Shown in pieces: positions 1 to 8,412 of a DNA stretch of 64,000 nucleotides; position 1 is the first letter of the stretch; every line of letters starts with the position of its first letter. The notes under the pieces are model-generated. The model searched no databases, was not told where the DNA came from, and saw only the letters and a program-made list of their open reading frames with translations. A program made the translations under genes and the position numbers. Source of the stretch: Sphingobacteriales bacterium (lineage in GTDB: Bacteria > Bacteroidota > Bacteroidia > Chitinophagales > UBA2359); assembly GCA_016711285.1 (NCBI GenBank), contig JADJTG010000002.1:310001-374000 (forward strand), written 5' to 3'.

Positions 1-1
1 T

Positions 2-157
2 GGATTGGGCTTAAAACAATGTAATGAAAAATTACCTTGTCCTGTGCATAACCAATTTAAGGTTATTCGTGATGAACTCAAGAAAATGCTTGAAACAACT
101 ACAGTAAATTTATTAGCGATTGATTATAAAAATGGATTGACATTTTTGAAAAGGTAA
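2..157 (+). CDS. Rrf2-family transcriptional regulator, C-terminal end (partial)
   Basis: The reading frame is open from the first bases of the window to the TAA at 155-157 and gives about 51 residues. It contains two spaced cysteines (QCNEKLPCPVH) followed by a helical tail, which matches the cysteine cluster and C-terminus of Rrf2 regulators such as NsrR, IscR and RsrR, where the cysteines bind an Fe-S cluster. The N-terminal winged helix lies outside the window. It sits 47 bp upstream of an oxidase/NO-stress cluster in the same orientation, so a role as its NO- or redox-sensing regulator is a reasonable inference. Which Rrf2 subfamily it belongs to cannot be decided from the fragment. Confidence 0.7.
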   Translation, partial: GLGLKQCNEKLPCPVHNQFKVIRDELKKMLETTTVNLLAIDYKNGLTFLKR

Positions 158-204
158 AAAAATTTGAAATAATAGTGGACAATAATATCCAGTATAATTA
201 AGAA

Positions 205-1597
205 ATGGAAACGAAAAACATAATTAGCGAGTCCGGAATTATCATTACAATAATTCTTATATTAATTCCAATATTGGTCGCTGCATTTATAGTCATCATT
301 AAAGCTTATGCGGCAATAAATTATTATCACAAGAAAAAAGAATTAGAAGAGTTTTATGAATATTTACGAGGCTTAGGACCTGATGAGTTAGAAAAATTTG
401 AACAAATAAAAAAAGAGCTTGAATTTTCACTTTCAAATAGTGAATTATCTGGAAACAAAGAAGCTAATGACAGTAGAGGTTTAATTAATAACATTAGCCA
501 AGTTGAATCTTTACGATTTGTTGAGTTGAAAAAGAAAAGTCAGCCCAGACCCTATATTGAACCTGATTTGTCCAAATTAATCTTATGGCACTTAGGTTGT
601 GCCACTTTTTGGCTATTACTTGGAACAACTATTGGAGAATATCTCGGAATAAAATTCGTGGCTCCTGATGTTGACCATTACAGTTGGTTGAGTTTTGGGA
701 GATTACGCCCTGTGCATACGAACGCTGTTTTTTGGGGTTGGGCTTCACTAGCAATGATGGGCTTGGCTTATTATGTAATTCCACGTGTTAGCAAAGTACC
801 CATTGTAAGTATTAAAACCAGGTTATTATTCTCTTATTCTTATTAATATCTCGGTAATTATAGGAAGTATATTTTTAATGGCGGCATCAATAATGGCGGT
901 GGCGAATACAGAGAATACATCTGGCCTGTAATGGCACTATTTGGAATAGGTATCATAATTTCCTTACAAAATTTCTTCAAAACAATAGCTAAAAGGACTA
1001 CGAAAGAAATCTATGTGTCCAACTGGTACATTATTTCGGCAATGATGTTCTTATTGGTAATAGCCTTTGTTGCTTATTGGCCTGGTTGGCAAAATGGATT
1101 AGGAGAAACTATTGTACAAGGTTATTATATGCATCAAGGCGTGGGAATGTGGTTTATGCTTTTCAATCTTGGATTGATGTATTATTTCCTACCCCAACAA
1201 CTCAACAAACCCATTTACTCATATAGCTTAGGAATATTAGCTTTTTGGGCTCAAATACTTTTCTATACTTTAATTGGTACACATCATTTTATATTTAGTG
1301 CTATTCCCTGGTGGCTTCAAACAGTTGCTATTGTAGGAAGCGCAGGAATGATTATCCCTGTTGTAGCAGGAACAACCAATTTCTTGATGACTTTTAATGG
1401 AGCTTGGAATAAACTTTCAGTTAGCTATACCCTTCCATTTTATTTGATTGGAATCATATTCTATTTCACAGGCTCACTTCAAGGTACAGCAGAAGCGTTC
1501 CGCTTTACCAATTTGGTTTGGCACTTCACTGATTTTACTGTTGCTCATTCGCATTTAACGATGTATGGTATTATTTGCTTTATGCTTTGGGGGTTTA
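205..1597 (+). pseudogene. ccoN: cbb3-like cytochrome c oxidase subunit I (CcoN), 5' part, interrupted by an IS
   Basis: This is the catalytic haem-copper subunit of a C-type (cbb3) oxygen reductase. An N-terminal membrane helix and a charged linker of about 100 residues precede the oxidase core, an extension classical CcoN lacks. Visible core motifs are GRLRPVHTNA, a single active-site His in GYYMHQGVGMW, the CuB pair in GTHHF, and the haem-ligand helix FTDFTVAHSH. A Tyr six residues before the HH pair (codon near 1264) aligns with the cross-linked Tyr of cbb3 oxidases, favouring O2 over NO reduction. A 1-nt gain near 813 (AAAA run) and a 1-nt loss near 892 put about 80 bp out of frame, producing the stop at 844-846. 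Translation resumes with GGGEYREYIWP. An IS630-type element then splits the gene after codon GGG-TTT-A. The 3' part is at 2757-3114. Confidence 0.85.
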
Positions 1598-2753
1598 TAC
1601 CATCTATAAAACAGATATAGTCCAATATTTGCGAAATGGATTTTTTATTAATTTTGAACTATAAAATATTTATATATGTCTTTTCCTAAAATTATTCAAA
1701 TCAAAGAAACAATCAAAGAACTTAAATCTTTACAAAGGCGTAGTATTCCACTTATTGCAAAAAGAATAAATATTCTTATTGTGTTAAAAAAGCATGAGCA
1801 TACCGGAATTTCAAAAAGAGAAGTTTCTGATTTAACAGGAATAAATCATAACACCGTATTAAAATGGAGAAATATCTATGCAAAAGAAGGCTTAGATGCG
1901 TTTTTAAAGCATGGAAGAATTGGTTTTAAACCTTCCATTATAAAGGACAATGAACGAGAGCAATTAGAAAAATTATTGACCAACCCCAGCAATGGAATTG
2001 TAGGTTATACAGAACTACTAAACTGGGTAAATACTGAATTACACAAAGATATGAAGTATATTACTTTGGTGAAATATGTACAACGAAACTTTAATACCAA
2101 AATAAAAGTTGCCCGAAAAAGTCTATGTCAAAAAGAAGAAAAGGCAGTGGAGGCTTTTAAAAAACTTCCATCAAAAGTGTATAAACCTTTTACTTTCAGT
2201 AAGTTTCCCATACAAAACAGTGAATCTATATTTTCAAGATGAATCAAGATTTGGAATGTTTACAAGAAATGGGAAAATACTTACTTCAAAAGGAATAAAA
2301 CCTATCTGTCCTTACCATCAAGTTTTTAAATCTACCTATCTTTTTGGCTCATTTTCCCCTTTGGATGGGGATAATTTCTTGATGGAAATGTCTTTATGCA
2401 ATGCACAAACTTTTCAAGTTTATCTGAATGAATTATCAAAACATAGACCATCGGAATATAAAATTTTAGTCTTGGATAATGCTGCCTTTCACAAGGCTAA
2501 AAAACTAAATATTCCAGAAAATATAGGAATGATTTTTCTTCCTCCATACTCGCCGGAACTTAATCCTGCAGAAAAAGTATGGTGGAAATTTAAACGATCA
2601 TTTACAAATATTTTATGCAGTTCTTTAAATCAAGTCAGTGATTTTATTACAAAAACTTGTCAAAATCTAACCTCAAATGAGGTTAAGAATATATGCAGTT
2701 TTGACTATGTTTTTCAATATTTTGATTGGACTATTTAGTACATATATTTGGTA
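1598..2753 (+). mobile_element. IS630-type insertion sequence inserted in ccoN
   Basis: The element is 1156 bp and begins TACCATCTATAAAACAG and ends ...TTTGGTA. The two ends form an imperfect inverted repeat of about 29 bp (TACCA outermost, ATAGTCCAAT innermost). It is flanked by TTA at 1595-1597 and 2754-2756. Removing the element plus one TTA restores the expected oxidase codons for G-F-I-Y-T-V-V-P, which fixes the insertion point. IS630/Tc1 elements normally target TA; TTA contains TA, so the duplication could be described either way, but the TTA reading makes the ends symmetrical. The outermost bases and the TTA duplication are shared with the two MITE-like elements at 14891 and 39007. 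Confidence 0.85.
1676..2738 (+). CDS. IS630-family transposase (two overlapping frames)
   Basis: The first frame (1676-2242) encodes an N-terminal helix-turn-helix of the IS630 type (SKREVSDLTGINHNTVLKW) and a linker. The second frame (in use from about 2150-2200 to 2738) carries the DDE nuclease: D in YFQDESRFG, D in LVLDNAAFHKAKKL, and E in PYSPELNPAEKVWWKFKR. The switch between frames lies in their 2109-2242 overlap and is of the +1 type. Some IS630 elements use programmed frameshifting, but this window is full of single-base indels, so a sequence error is equally possible. Corrected length is about 350 residues, normal for the family. It cuts and pastes the element that interrupts ccoN. 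Confidence 0.85.
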
Positions 2754-2756
2754 TTA

Positions 2757-3114
2757 TCTATACAGTGGTGCCAAGACTCACCGCAAAGAGCCTCCGCAAA
2801 TTACCGTGGGAGCACACTTTTGGCTGGCTTTAATTGGCTTATTATTCTACACATTTCCACTAATGTACGGTTCTACCCTTAGAGGTTTGATGTGGATGGA
2901 AGGCACAAAGTCTTTTATTGAAAGTGTAGAGTTGATGGCTCCCTTTTGGCTTTGGCGTGCGATTGGCGGCTCCTTGATGTGGCTTTCTCATATTTTGTTT
3001 GCCTACAATTTTTGTATTATGGTTCGTAAAAGTGAAGAAATCGAAATACCAAAATCACCTATAGAGATTTTGGCAGCTAAACAAGAATTAGATAAACAGA
3101 CTGTTACAAATTAA
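2757..3114 (+). pseudogene. ccoN: cbb3-like oxidase subunit I (CcoN), 3' part after the IS
   Basis: This is the C-terminal remainder of the interrupted oxidase subunit. Codons from 2759 read Y-T-V-V-P-R-L-T, then a 1-nt loss near 2783 shifts to the frame that reads KEPPQITVGAHFWLALIGL and runs to the TAA at 3112-3114. Several hydrophobic helices follow (LALIGLLFYTFPLMYG, WRAIGGSLMWLSHILFAYN). It ends 12 bp before the cytochrome c subunit gene, so the two were co-transcribed before the insertion. As sequenced, no complete subunit I can be made unless the IS excises precisely. Confidence 0.82.
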
Positions 3115-3126
3115 CGAGATTAGAAA

Positions 3127-4134
3127 ATGGAATTCTTTAATAATCATAAAACGCTATTCAGAACAGCATTAGGTTTGTTTGTTGGTTTAACCTTCTTGGT
3201 AGCTATAATGCCTGCAATTAGAAACCAAGAAAATAATGCAACGCTACCAAATTATGAGCCATTGAGCCAAGAAGCCATTCTAGGCAAACAAAGTTTTATC
3301 GCTAATGGTTGTGTAGCCTGCCATACCCAACAAGTACGTAATATTGATATGGATAAAGTTTGGGGTAGCAGACCCGGTATTGCAGCTGATTATGCAGGCA
3401 ATACAAGAACAGATTTTTGGAGAAACACTGCCACCTTAATGGGAACTGAAAGAACTGGTCCCGATTTGACTAACATAGGGACACGACAAGCAAATATGGC
3501 TTGGAATTTATTGCACCTTTATCAACCAAGGGCTGTAGTTGAAAAATCAATAATGCCTGCCTACCCTTGGCTTTTTGATGTAAAAAATGAAGTAGGTAAA
3601 AATGAAGTGGAAGTGGTTGTACCTGACCCATACCGAAAAGGCATCAATGGAAAAATTGTCGCTACACAAGAAGCGTTGAATCTTGTAGCTTATTTGCAAA
3701 GCTTGAAACAAACTTCCCTACCCGATGGAAATACTCCAATGGAATTTTTATACAAAAAAGATGTAAAACCAGAAGCAAGCACAAGCAACAATACAAATTT
3801 ACCTGACGGCAAATTATTATACACCAACAATTGTATGAACTGCCACCAAGCCAATGGCGAAGGGTTAAAAGGTGCTTTCCCACCATTGAAAGGCAGTCCA
3901 ATCGTTTTAGGGGACAATTTGGAACTTTTTGTAAACATAATAATGCTTGGCTATGATGCAAGACCTGAATATGCCGTAATGAATGCAGTAGGAACAGATA
4001 ATAACCTAACTCCCGAAGAAGTAACTGCCATCATCAATCACGAAAAAATAAGCTGGGGCAATAATGCCAAAACCGTTACACCTGAAGAAGTTAAAAAAAT
4101 AATGGACTTTGTAAAAATCACTTCAAACAAATAA
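3127..4134 (+). CDS. ccoO: CcoO/CcoP-like membrane-anchored dihaem cytochrome c of cbb3 oxidase
   Basis: The 335-residue protein has one N-terminal membrane anchor (residues ~12-32) and two c-type haem sites on the periplasmic side. The first, GCVACHTQQVR, followed by RTGPDLTNIGTRQANMAWNLLHLYQPR and the axial-Met segment SIMPAYPWLF, is the signature of CcoO/FixO. The second, CMNCHQANGEGLKG, lies in a C-terminal cytochrome c domain that resembles the CcoP/FixP type. The protein therefore looks like a fusion that takes electrons to subunit I without a separate CcoP, and no separate CcoP is seen. It lies 12 bp after ccoN. The frame is intact, unlike that of ccoN. Confidence 0.85.
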   Translation: MEFFNNHKTLFRTALGLFVGLTFLVAIMPAIRNQENNATLPNYEPLSQEAILGKQSFIANGCVACHTQQVRNIDMDKVWGSRPGIAADYAGNTRTDFWRNTATLMGTERTGPDLTNIGTRQANMAWNLLHLYQPRAVVEKSIMPAYPWLFDVKNEVGKNEVEVVVPDPYRKGINGKIVATQEALNLVAYLQSLKQTSLPDGNTPMEFLYKKDVKPEASTSNNTNLPDGKLLYTNNCMNCHQANGEGLKGAFPPLKGSPIVLGDNLELFVNIIMLGYDARPEYAVMNAVGTDNNLTPEEVTAIINHEKISWGNNAKTVTPEEVKKIMDFVKITSNK

Positions 4135-4144
4135 AATTATAGAT

Positions 4145-4369
4145 GTGAAAGAAATTTGGCTTGAAACACTCCTCACAAAAACACCACAAGAAGGTAGAGA
4201 ATTGGCTATTAAAATGGCAAGAAAAAGTATTGCCGCTATTCAAACGGATAGTGAATTAAGAAATGATTATGCCAATGACACAGCCCAACTCATTGCATCT
4301 GCAAATGTGATTGCTATTGAATTTCAAACTATTGCTCAGGCAAACAATTTTTGGAAAAATGAAAAATAA
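4145..4369 (+). CDS. small hypothetical protein in oxidase operon
   Basis: A 74-residue soluble, helical protein with no membrane segment or cysteine pair. The only usable start in frame is GTG at 4145, 10 bp after the cytochrome c stop. ATG at 4143 is in another frame and meets TGA at once. It overlaps the next gene by 11 bp, which implies translational coupling and argues that it is real. I do not recognise the family; its position suggests a role tied to the oxidase or to NO stress. Confidence 0.5.
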   Translation: MKEIWLETLLTKTPQEGRELAIKMARKSIAAIQTDSELRNDYANDTAQLIASANVIAIEFQTIAQANNFWKNEK

Positions 4370-4631
4370 CATAAAACATATTCTCGTCAGTGTACTATTA
4401 ATAACGGTACAGGTAACAGCCTTTGCTTGTCCTGTTTGCGAAAAACAACAACCTAAAATTACACAAGGATTAACCCACGGTGCAGGACCACAAAGTAATT
4501 GGGATTGGGTGATAATCGCCATTATCTCTCTAATAACAGTGATTACATTTATTTATTCTATAAAATATATAATCAAGCCTGGAGAAAAAGAAGCCAACCA
4601 CATTAAAAAATCAATCTTAAGTTATCAATAA
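4359..4631 (+). CDS. small exported membrane protein with CxxC, oxidase operon
   Basis: Starting at ATG 4359, the 90-residue product has an N-terminal hydrophobic signal/anchor (residues ~6-24) that ends in FACPVCEKQQ. A short periplasmic stretch rich in G, P and Q follows, then a second membrane helix (VIIAIISLITVITFIYSI) and a basic tail. A CPVC pair directly after the signal segment could bind metal or undergo thiol chemistry. The start overlaps the upstream stop. The position between CcoO and the next membrane protein suggests an accessory or assembly role. The family is not recognised. Confidence 0.6.
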   Translation: MKNNIKHILVSVLLITVQVTAFACPVCEKQQPKITQGLTHGAGPQSNWDWVIIAIISLITVITFIYSIKYIIKPGEKEANHIKKSILSYQ

Positions 4632-4632
4632 G

Positions 4633-5037
4633 ATGAAAGAAGAAAAGAGTAAAATCGTAGTGTTTGTGGATGAGGATTCCCACCCCATTGCCGAACTTAT
4701 GGCTCCGGTACAGTTTGATTTGGATACAAGAAAACTGACAGATGGAGAGCATACTTTGAAATTAGTTAGCAAATCAACAACTGGAAGAGAAGGTATTCGA
4801 AAAATAAAGTTTATTGTACGCAATGGTCCGGCAATCGCCATTGAAGGCATCGCAGAAAATGCTGTTGTAGATGGTACTTTACCTTTAATGATAAATGCCT
4901 ACGATAAAGGAGATTCTAAAAAATTCATCATTGAAGGCAGTGAAACGCCACAGAGTATCCCTAATTGGTTATGGATTTTGTTGATTGCATTTTTAGGTTG
5001 GGCAGCTTATTATTTCATTACAAATTTTAGTCTGTAA
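4633..5037 (+). CDS. hypothetical protein with C-terminal membrane anchor, possibly oxidase accessory
   Basis: A 134-residue protein beginning 1 bp after the previous stop. The first ~100 residues look beta-rich and soluble (DGEHTLKLVSKSTTGREGIRKIKF resembles an Ig-like or cadherin-like strand pattern). A single membrane helix near the C-terminus (IPNWLWILLIAFLGWAAYYFI) anchors it. FixH (CcoG-partner) proteins have the helix at the other end, so I do not call it FixH. Co-transcription with the oxidase genes is likely from the spacing. Function unknown. Confidence 0.55.
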   Translation: MKEEKSKIVVFVDEDSHPIAELMAPVQFDLDTRKLTDGEHTLKLVSKSTTGREGIRKIKFIVRNGPAIAIEGIAENAVVDGTLPLMINAYDKGDSKKFIIEGSETPQSIPNWLWILLIAFLGWAAYYFITNFSL

Positions 5038-5040
5038 AAA

Positions 5041-5430
5041 ATGAAAAAAGACATATCAAACATAGAAGACGTTAAACTTTTAGTCGATGACTTTTACGGA
5101 AAAATTCGTGATGACGAAAAACTAAAAGATATTTTCAACAATAAAATTCAAGACCGCTGACCTCAACATCTTGAAAAAATGTATCGCTTTTGGCAAACGG
5201 TTTTGTTGGACGAACATACCTATTATGGAAGTCCATTTGTGCCACACGCTAAATTGCCTGTGGATAAAGAGCATTTTGACCAATGGCTCGAATTGTTTTA
5301 TGCAACAGTAGATGAACATTTTAGCGGCACAAAAGCGGAAAGAGCTAAGTGGCAAGGACAACGAATGGCAGAGATGTTTCATTCCAAAATTGAATATTAT
5401 AAAAATAACCCAACTATACCTTTATTATGA
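5041..5430 (+). pseudogene. group III truncated haemoglobin, with in-frame TGA
   Basis: Read through one stop, this is a 129-residue truncated globin. The N-terminal part MKKDISNIEDVKLLVDDFYG and the part from MYRFWQTVLLDEHTYYG to the C-terminus are in the same frame, separated only by TGA at 5158-5160 in the context DR-stop-PQHLEKM. Group III truncated haemoglobins have Trp at this point (WPxHLEKM), so TGG to TGA explains it. The family binds haem, O2 and NO and often sits with NO-detoxifying genes, as here. TGA serves as a normal stop elsewhere in the window, so recoding is unlikely; mutation or sequence error is the better reading. It overlaps the next gene by 4 bp. Confidence 0.8.
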
Positions 5431-5870
5431 TAACAGTTAAAATGCCTATAGCACTTATTGCAACATTTCTTTGGATAGGATTTGTTTGTGCTATTAGTTT
5501 TATGGAAGCTTGGCTCAAGTTTAGAGCACCGGGAATTACAGTTCAATTAGGACTTGGTATTGGCAGATTGGTTTTTAGCGCACTCAACAAAGTAGAATGG
5601 GTTTTGGCAATTGCTATATTGTTAAATTTAATTCTATCAAAAAGCATTTTTTTATCAGTAAATAGCCTACTCTATTTTATTCCACTGATTTTACTCATCA
5701 TTCAAACAACTTGGACGTTACCTGCACTAGATACAAGACCAGAGAGGCACATTAAAGCGCAAATTCCCGCAGCACCTAACCTTCAATTGTACTATGTAGG
5801 TATGGAAATTATCAAGGTGGCTTGCTTGTCCATTTTTGGAATATCACTTTTTAAAAATAAATCAATATGA
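5427..5870 (+). CDS. integral membrane protein, four predicted helices
   Basis: A 147-residue hydrophobic protein starting in the ATGA overlap with the globin gene. Four membrane segments can be seen (around residues 5-25, 40-60, 66-94 and 122-140), with a charged loop RPERHIKAQ before the last. It overlaps the tryptophan dioxygenase gene by 4 bp, so it belongs to the same transcript. I do not recognise a functional motif. Proteins of this type occur beside respiratory and NO genes in Bacteroidota, but the role is unknown. Confidence 0.6.
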   Translation: MITVKMPIALIATFLWIGFVCAISFMEAWLKFRAPGITVQLGLGIGRLVFSALNKVEWVLAIAILLNLILSKSIFLSVNSLLYFIPLILLIIQTTWTLPALDTRPERHIKAQIPAAPNLQLYYVGMEIIKVACLSIFGISLFKNKSI

Positions 5871-6790
5871 ACAAAGAAAAATTAATCAATGATATTGAAA
5901 AAAAATATCAGCAATTAGGAGAAAATTCGGAAACCTATCTTAAAGGTCTTTTACACGCTAAACCCATCAACTATTGGGATTATGTGGAAGTAGATACGCT
6001 GCTTTCTTTACAGAGGCCACGTACAAACTTTAAAGACGAAGAGATTTTTATTATGTACCATCAGGTCACAGAATTATTCTTAAAAATGATGGTACACGAG
6101 ATTAAACAATTGGTTTATGAGCCATTTGAAGAGACAATTTGGTTAGAAAAATTGGAACGATTAAACCGTTACACCAAAATGCTCATCGGCTCATTTGATG
6201 TGATGAAGTACGGAATGAATTATGAGGACTATAATACATTCAGAAGCACGCTTACTCCTGCAAGTGGATTCCAATCAGTTACTTTTCGATTGATAGAAAT
6301 TTATTGCACTCGATTAGAAAACCTAATTAACGAAGAAGGTAAAAAGAGAATTGGAGCGCATCCCTCTATTAACGAATATTTCGAACACATCTATTGGAAA
6401 GATGCAGGTTTAAATCGAATTACAGGAGAAAAATCGCTAACACTACGTCAGTTTGAAGAAAAGTATTTGGAATGCTTAATCGGTTTAGCAAATAAAACAA
6501 AAGGGATAACTTTAGAGGATAAATTCCTAAAAATGACAAATTGCTCTAATACATTGAAAGATAAACTAAGAGAATTTGACCATTTATATAATGTGGCTTG
6601 GCCTTTAGTTCATTTGGAAACTGCACAACATTATCTTGATTCAAAAGGCGAAAGTAAAGCTGCCACAGGTGGCAGTGAATGGAAAAAATATTTACATCCA
6701 AAATTCCAACAGCGTAAATTTTTCCCAACGCTTTGGACTACTGAAGAAATAACAAATTGGGGAAATAACATTCAAAACAAAAAAGTATGA
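5867..6790 (+). CDS. kynA: tryptophan 2,3-dioxygenase family protein
   Basis: A 307-residue cytosolic haem protein that opens the indole ring of L-tryptophan with O2 to give N-formylkynurenine, the first step of the kynurenine pathway. Family hallmarks are IFIMYHQVTELFLKMM near residue 62, PASGFQSVTFRLIE near residue 133, a haem-pocket His region WPLVHLETAQHYL, and the loop ATGGSEWKKYL. Length is close to the usual 280-380. No other kynurenine gene is nearby. It overlaps both neighbours by 4 bp inside an NO-stress operon, so it may serve haem/NO chemistry or simply be regulated with it; that is inference. Confidence 0.85.
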   Translation: MNKEKLINDIEKKYQQLGENSETYLKGLLHAKPINYWDYVEVDTLLSLQRPRTNFKDEEIFIMYHQVTELFLKMMVHEIKQLVYEPFEETIWLEKLERLNRYTKMLIGSFDVMKYGMNYEDYNTFRSTLTPASGFQSVTFRLIEIYCTRLENLINEEGKKRIGAHPSINEYFEHIYWKDAGLNRITGEKSLTLRQFEEKYLECLIGLANKTKGITLEDKFLKMTNCSNTLKDKLREFDHLYNVAWPLVHLETAQHYLDSKGESKAATGGSEWKKYLHPKFQQRKFFPTLWTTEEITNWGNNIQNKKV

Positions 6791-7514
6791 ACATTCAAGA
6801 AAATAGCATCATTGGAGAATTGGTAGCACAAGACTATCGTACCGCATCGGTATTCAAAAAATATGGAATCGATTTTTGTTGTCAAGGAAATAGAACCATT
6901 AATGATGCCTGCGAGGCAAAAAATTTAAATGAAAAATCGGTAGTTTCAGATTTAAATGCACTGTTGCAATCGCAATCAGAAGGCAATATTGATTACCAAG
7001 CTTGGCCTATTAATTTATTGGCAGATTACATCGAAAAAAAGCATCATCGTTATGTGGAAGAAAAACACTAGAGATAAAACCATACCTTGCAAAAATTTGT
7101 CGCGTACACGGCAGTCGCCATCCTGAATTGCTTGAAATAAATGAACATTTTAATGCAACTGCCGGTGAGTTGGCGATGCACATGAAAAAAGAAGAATTGG
7201 TTTTGTTTCCTTATATGCGCAAAATGGCAAAAGCAAAACAAGAAAAAATAAAACTTGAAACTCCACATTTCGGAACCATTCAAAACCCCATTCAAATGAT
7301 GATGAATGAACACACTACCGAAGGCGACCGTTTTAGAAAAATTGAAGAATTAAGCAATAATTACACGCCACCGCAGGATGCCTGCAATACTTATCGAGTG
7401 ACATTTGCATTGTTGAAAGAATTTGAACAGGATTTACATTTGCATATTCATTTGGAAAACAATATTCTGTTTCCAAGAGCCATTGAGCTTGAAAAACAAT
7501 TATCAAATGCCTAA
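6787..7514 (+). CDS. ric: iron-sulfur cluster repair di-iron protein (Ric/ScdA/YtfE), frameshifted
   Basis: Ric proteins repair Fe-S clusters damaged by NO or peroxide through a di-iron centre. The N-terminal ScdA_N domain carries VFKKYGIDFCCQGN. The C-terminal haemerythrin-like domain supplies His/Glu ligands: KKHHRYVEE, MHMKKEELVLFPYM, MNEHTTEGDRF and HLHIHLENNILFPRA. A 1-nt loss in an A5 run near 7060 causes the early stop at 7069-7071. Reading past it restores TLEIKPYLAKICRVHG and the second half, total about 242 residues, normal for the family. It overlaps kynA by 4 bp and the next gene by 8 bp. Confidence 0.85.
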
Positions 7515-7965
7515 TTCTATTAAAAGAATAGAAGCACTAAAGCCATTAAGTCGAGAACACCATTACGGTTTGTTGCTTTGTTGGAAAATAAGAACAGGAA
7601 TTAAGAAAAACGTAGCGATAGAGAGAATAAAGCGTTACACAGATTGGTACTGGAAAAATCATTTATCCCATCATTTTGAAATGGAAGAAACTTATGTTTT
7701 TTCGATTTTGGGTAATGATCACTCGCTTATAAAACAAGCCAAAGCAGAGCACCGAAAACTGAAAGGTCTTTTTGAAAGTACTGAAGCGTCATTAGAATCA
7801 ATAAGCCTAATTGAAGAAGAACTTGAAAAGCACATTCGTTTTGAAGAAAGAGTGCTTTTTAATGAGATTCAAAAGGTGGCTACTGCACAAGATTTGGAAA
7901 AAATATCATTGGTTCATACCATAGATTTACAAAATGAATGGGCAGATGAATTTTGGGTATCATAA
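7507..7965 (+). CDS. haemerythrin-like domain protein
   Basis: A 152-residue four-helix protein. I choose ATG 7507, which overlaps the ric stop, because the residues upstream belong to ric in another frame. Candidate di-iron ligands lie in SREHHYGLLL, HHFEMEETYVF, AEHRKLKG and HIRFEERVLF, the H-HxxxE-H-HxxxE pattern of haemerythrins. Such proteins bind O2, NO or iron in the cytosol. Placement directly after ric suggests an accessory iron/NO function in the same operon. Confidence 0.75.
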   Translation: MPNSIKRIEALKPLSREHHYGLLLCWKIRTGIKKNVAIERIKRYTDWYWKNHLSHHFEMEETYVFSILGNDHSLIKQAKAEHRKLKGLFESTEASLESISLIEEELEKHIRFEERVLFNEIQKVATAQDLEKISLVHTIDLQNEWADEFWVS

Positions 7966-7987
7966 AAATATGCTCGTAGTATTTTTT

Positions 7988-8002
7988 ATTGTTAGGAATC
8001 CT
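7988..8002 (+). promoter_or_regulatory. shared palindromic operator candidate, copy 1
   Basis: ATTGTTAGGAATCCT contains the near-palindrome AGGAATCCT. The same 15-bp word with a single A/T difference recurs at 8303-8317, in front of another gene of the cluster. It lies 53 bp upstream of the thioredoxin-like start and just before TATATTTA, a near match to the Bacteroidota -7 box. Binding by a local regulator (MarR or Rrf2) is inference. Confidence 0.45.
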
Positions 8003-8054
8003 TACTATATTTACCTTAGCAATAATGCCACACCACCATTTAAATCATTAAAAA

Positions 8055-8288
8055 ATGTCAAAATCAATTTTCTATCACGCAGGATGCCCTGTGTGCGTCA
8101 GTGCAGAGCACGACATCGTAAACCTAATTGGTGCCGATAATGTAGAAATCGTTCACATTGGCGAAGACCGCAATCGAATTGCAGAAGCAGAAAAAGCGGG
8201 TGTGAAATCTGTACCCGCATTGCTTACTCCAAACGGAAATGTCCTTCACATCAATTATGGAGCGTCTATAGCTGACGTAAAAGGTTAA
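8055..8288 (+). CDS. small thioredoxin-like protein
   Basis: A 77-residue protein with an N-terminal strand followed by the redox pair in YHAGCPVCVSAEHDI, a helix, and the cis-Pro segment GVKSVPALLTPNG typical of the thioredoxin fold. It is shorter than thioredoxin and closer in size to glutaredoxin-like/redox-active disulfide proteins. ATG 8055 follows a promoter-like region and is the start of a separate transcript from the haemerythrin-like gene. It probably reduces a thiol partner in the cytosol; the partner is unknown. Confidence 0.7.
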   Translation: MSKSIFYHAGCPVCVSAEHDIVNLIGADNVEIVHIGEDRNRIAEAEKAGVKSVPALLTPNGNVLHINYGASIADVKG

Positions 8289-8292
8289 AAAA

Positions 8293-8330
8293 TTTGCCCT
8301 GCATTGTTAGGATTCCTATCTTTGCAGGGC
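8293..8330 (+). promoter_or_regulatory. Bacteroidota-type promoter within a hairpin, with operator copy 2
   Basis: TTTG at 8293-8296 and TATCTTTG at 8317-8324 are separated by 20 bp and match the Bacteroidota -33/-7 consensus. Between them lies ATTGTTAGGATTCCT (8303-8317), the second copy of the operator candidate. The arms GCCCTGCA (8296-8303) and TGCAGGGC (8323-8330) can also form a hairpin that may end the thioredoxin-like transcript. The promoter would serve the DUF2024 and MarR genes. Confidence 0.5.
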
Positions 8331-8412
8331 TTTAATTCTAATTTAATAATTGAAGCGGTTAATTACAGCAGTTTTGTTTTGTTGTTTTTTACCAGCAAAA
8401 ATCATAAATACA

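Noticed and set aside
205..3114. Subunit I as a nitric oxide reductase (NorB-like)
   Set aside because: Although its neighbours handle NO, the Tyr before the HH pair and the CcoO partner fit a cbb3-type O2 reductase better.
5158..5160. TGA read as Trp or selenocysteine
   Set aside because: TGA is used as a normal stop by other genes (for example 9680 and 20970), and no selenocysteine element follows.
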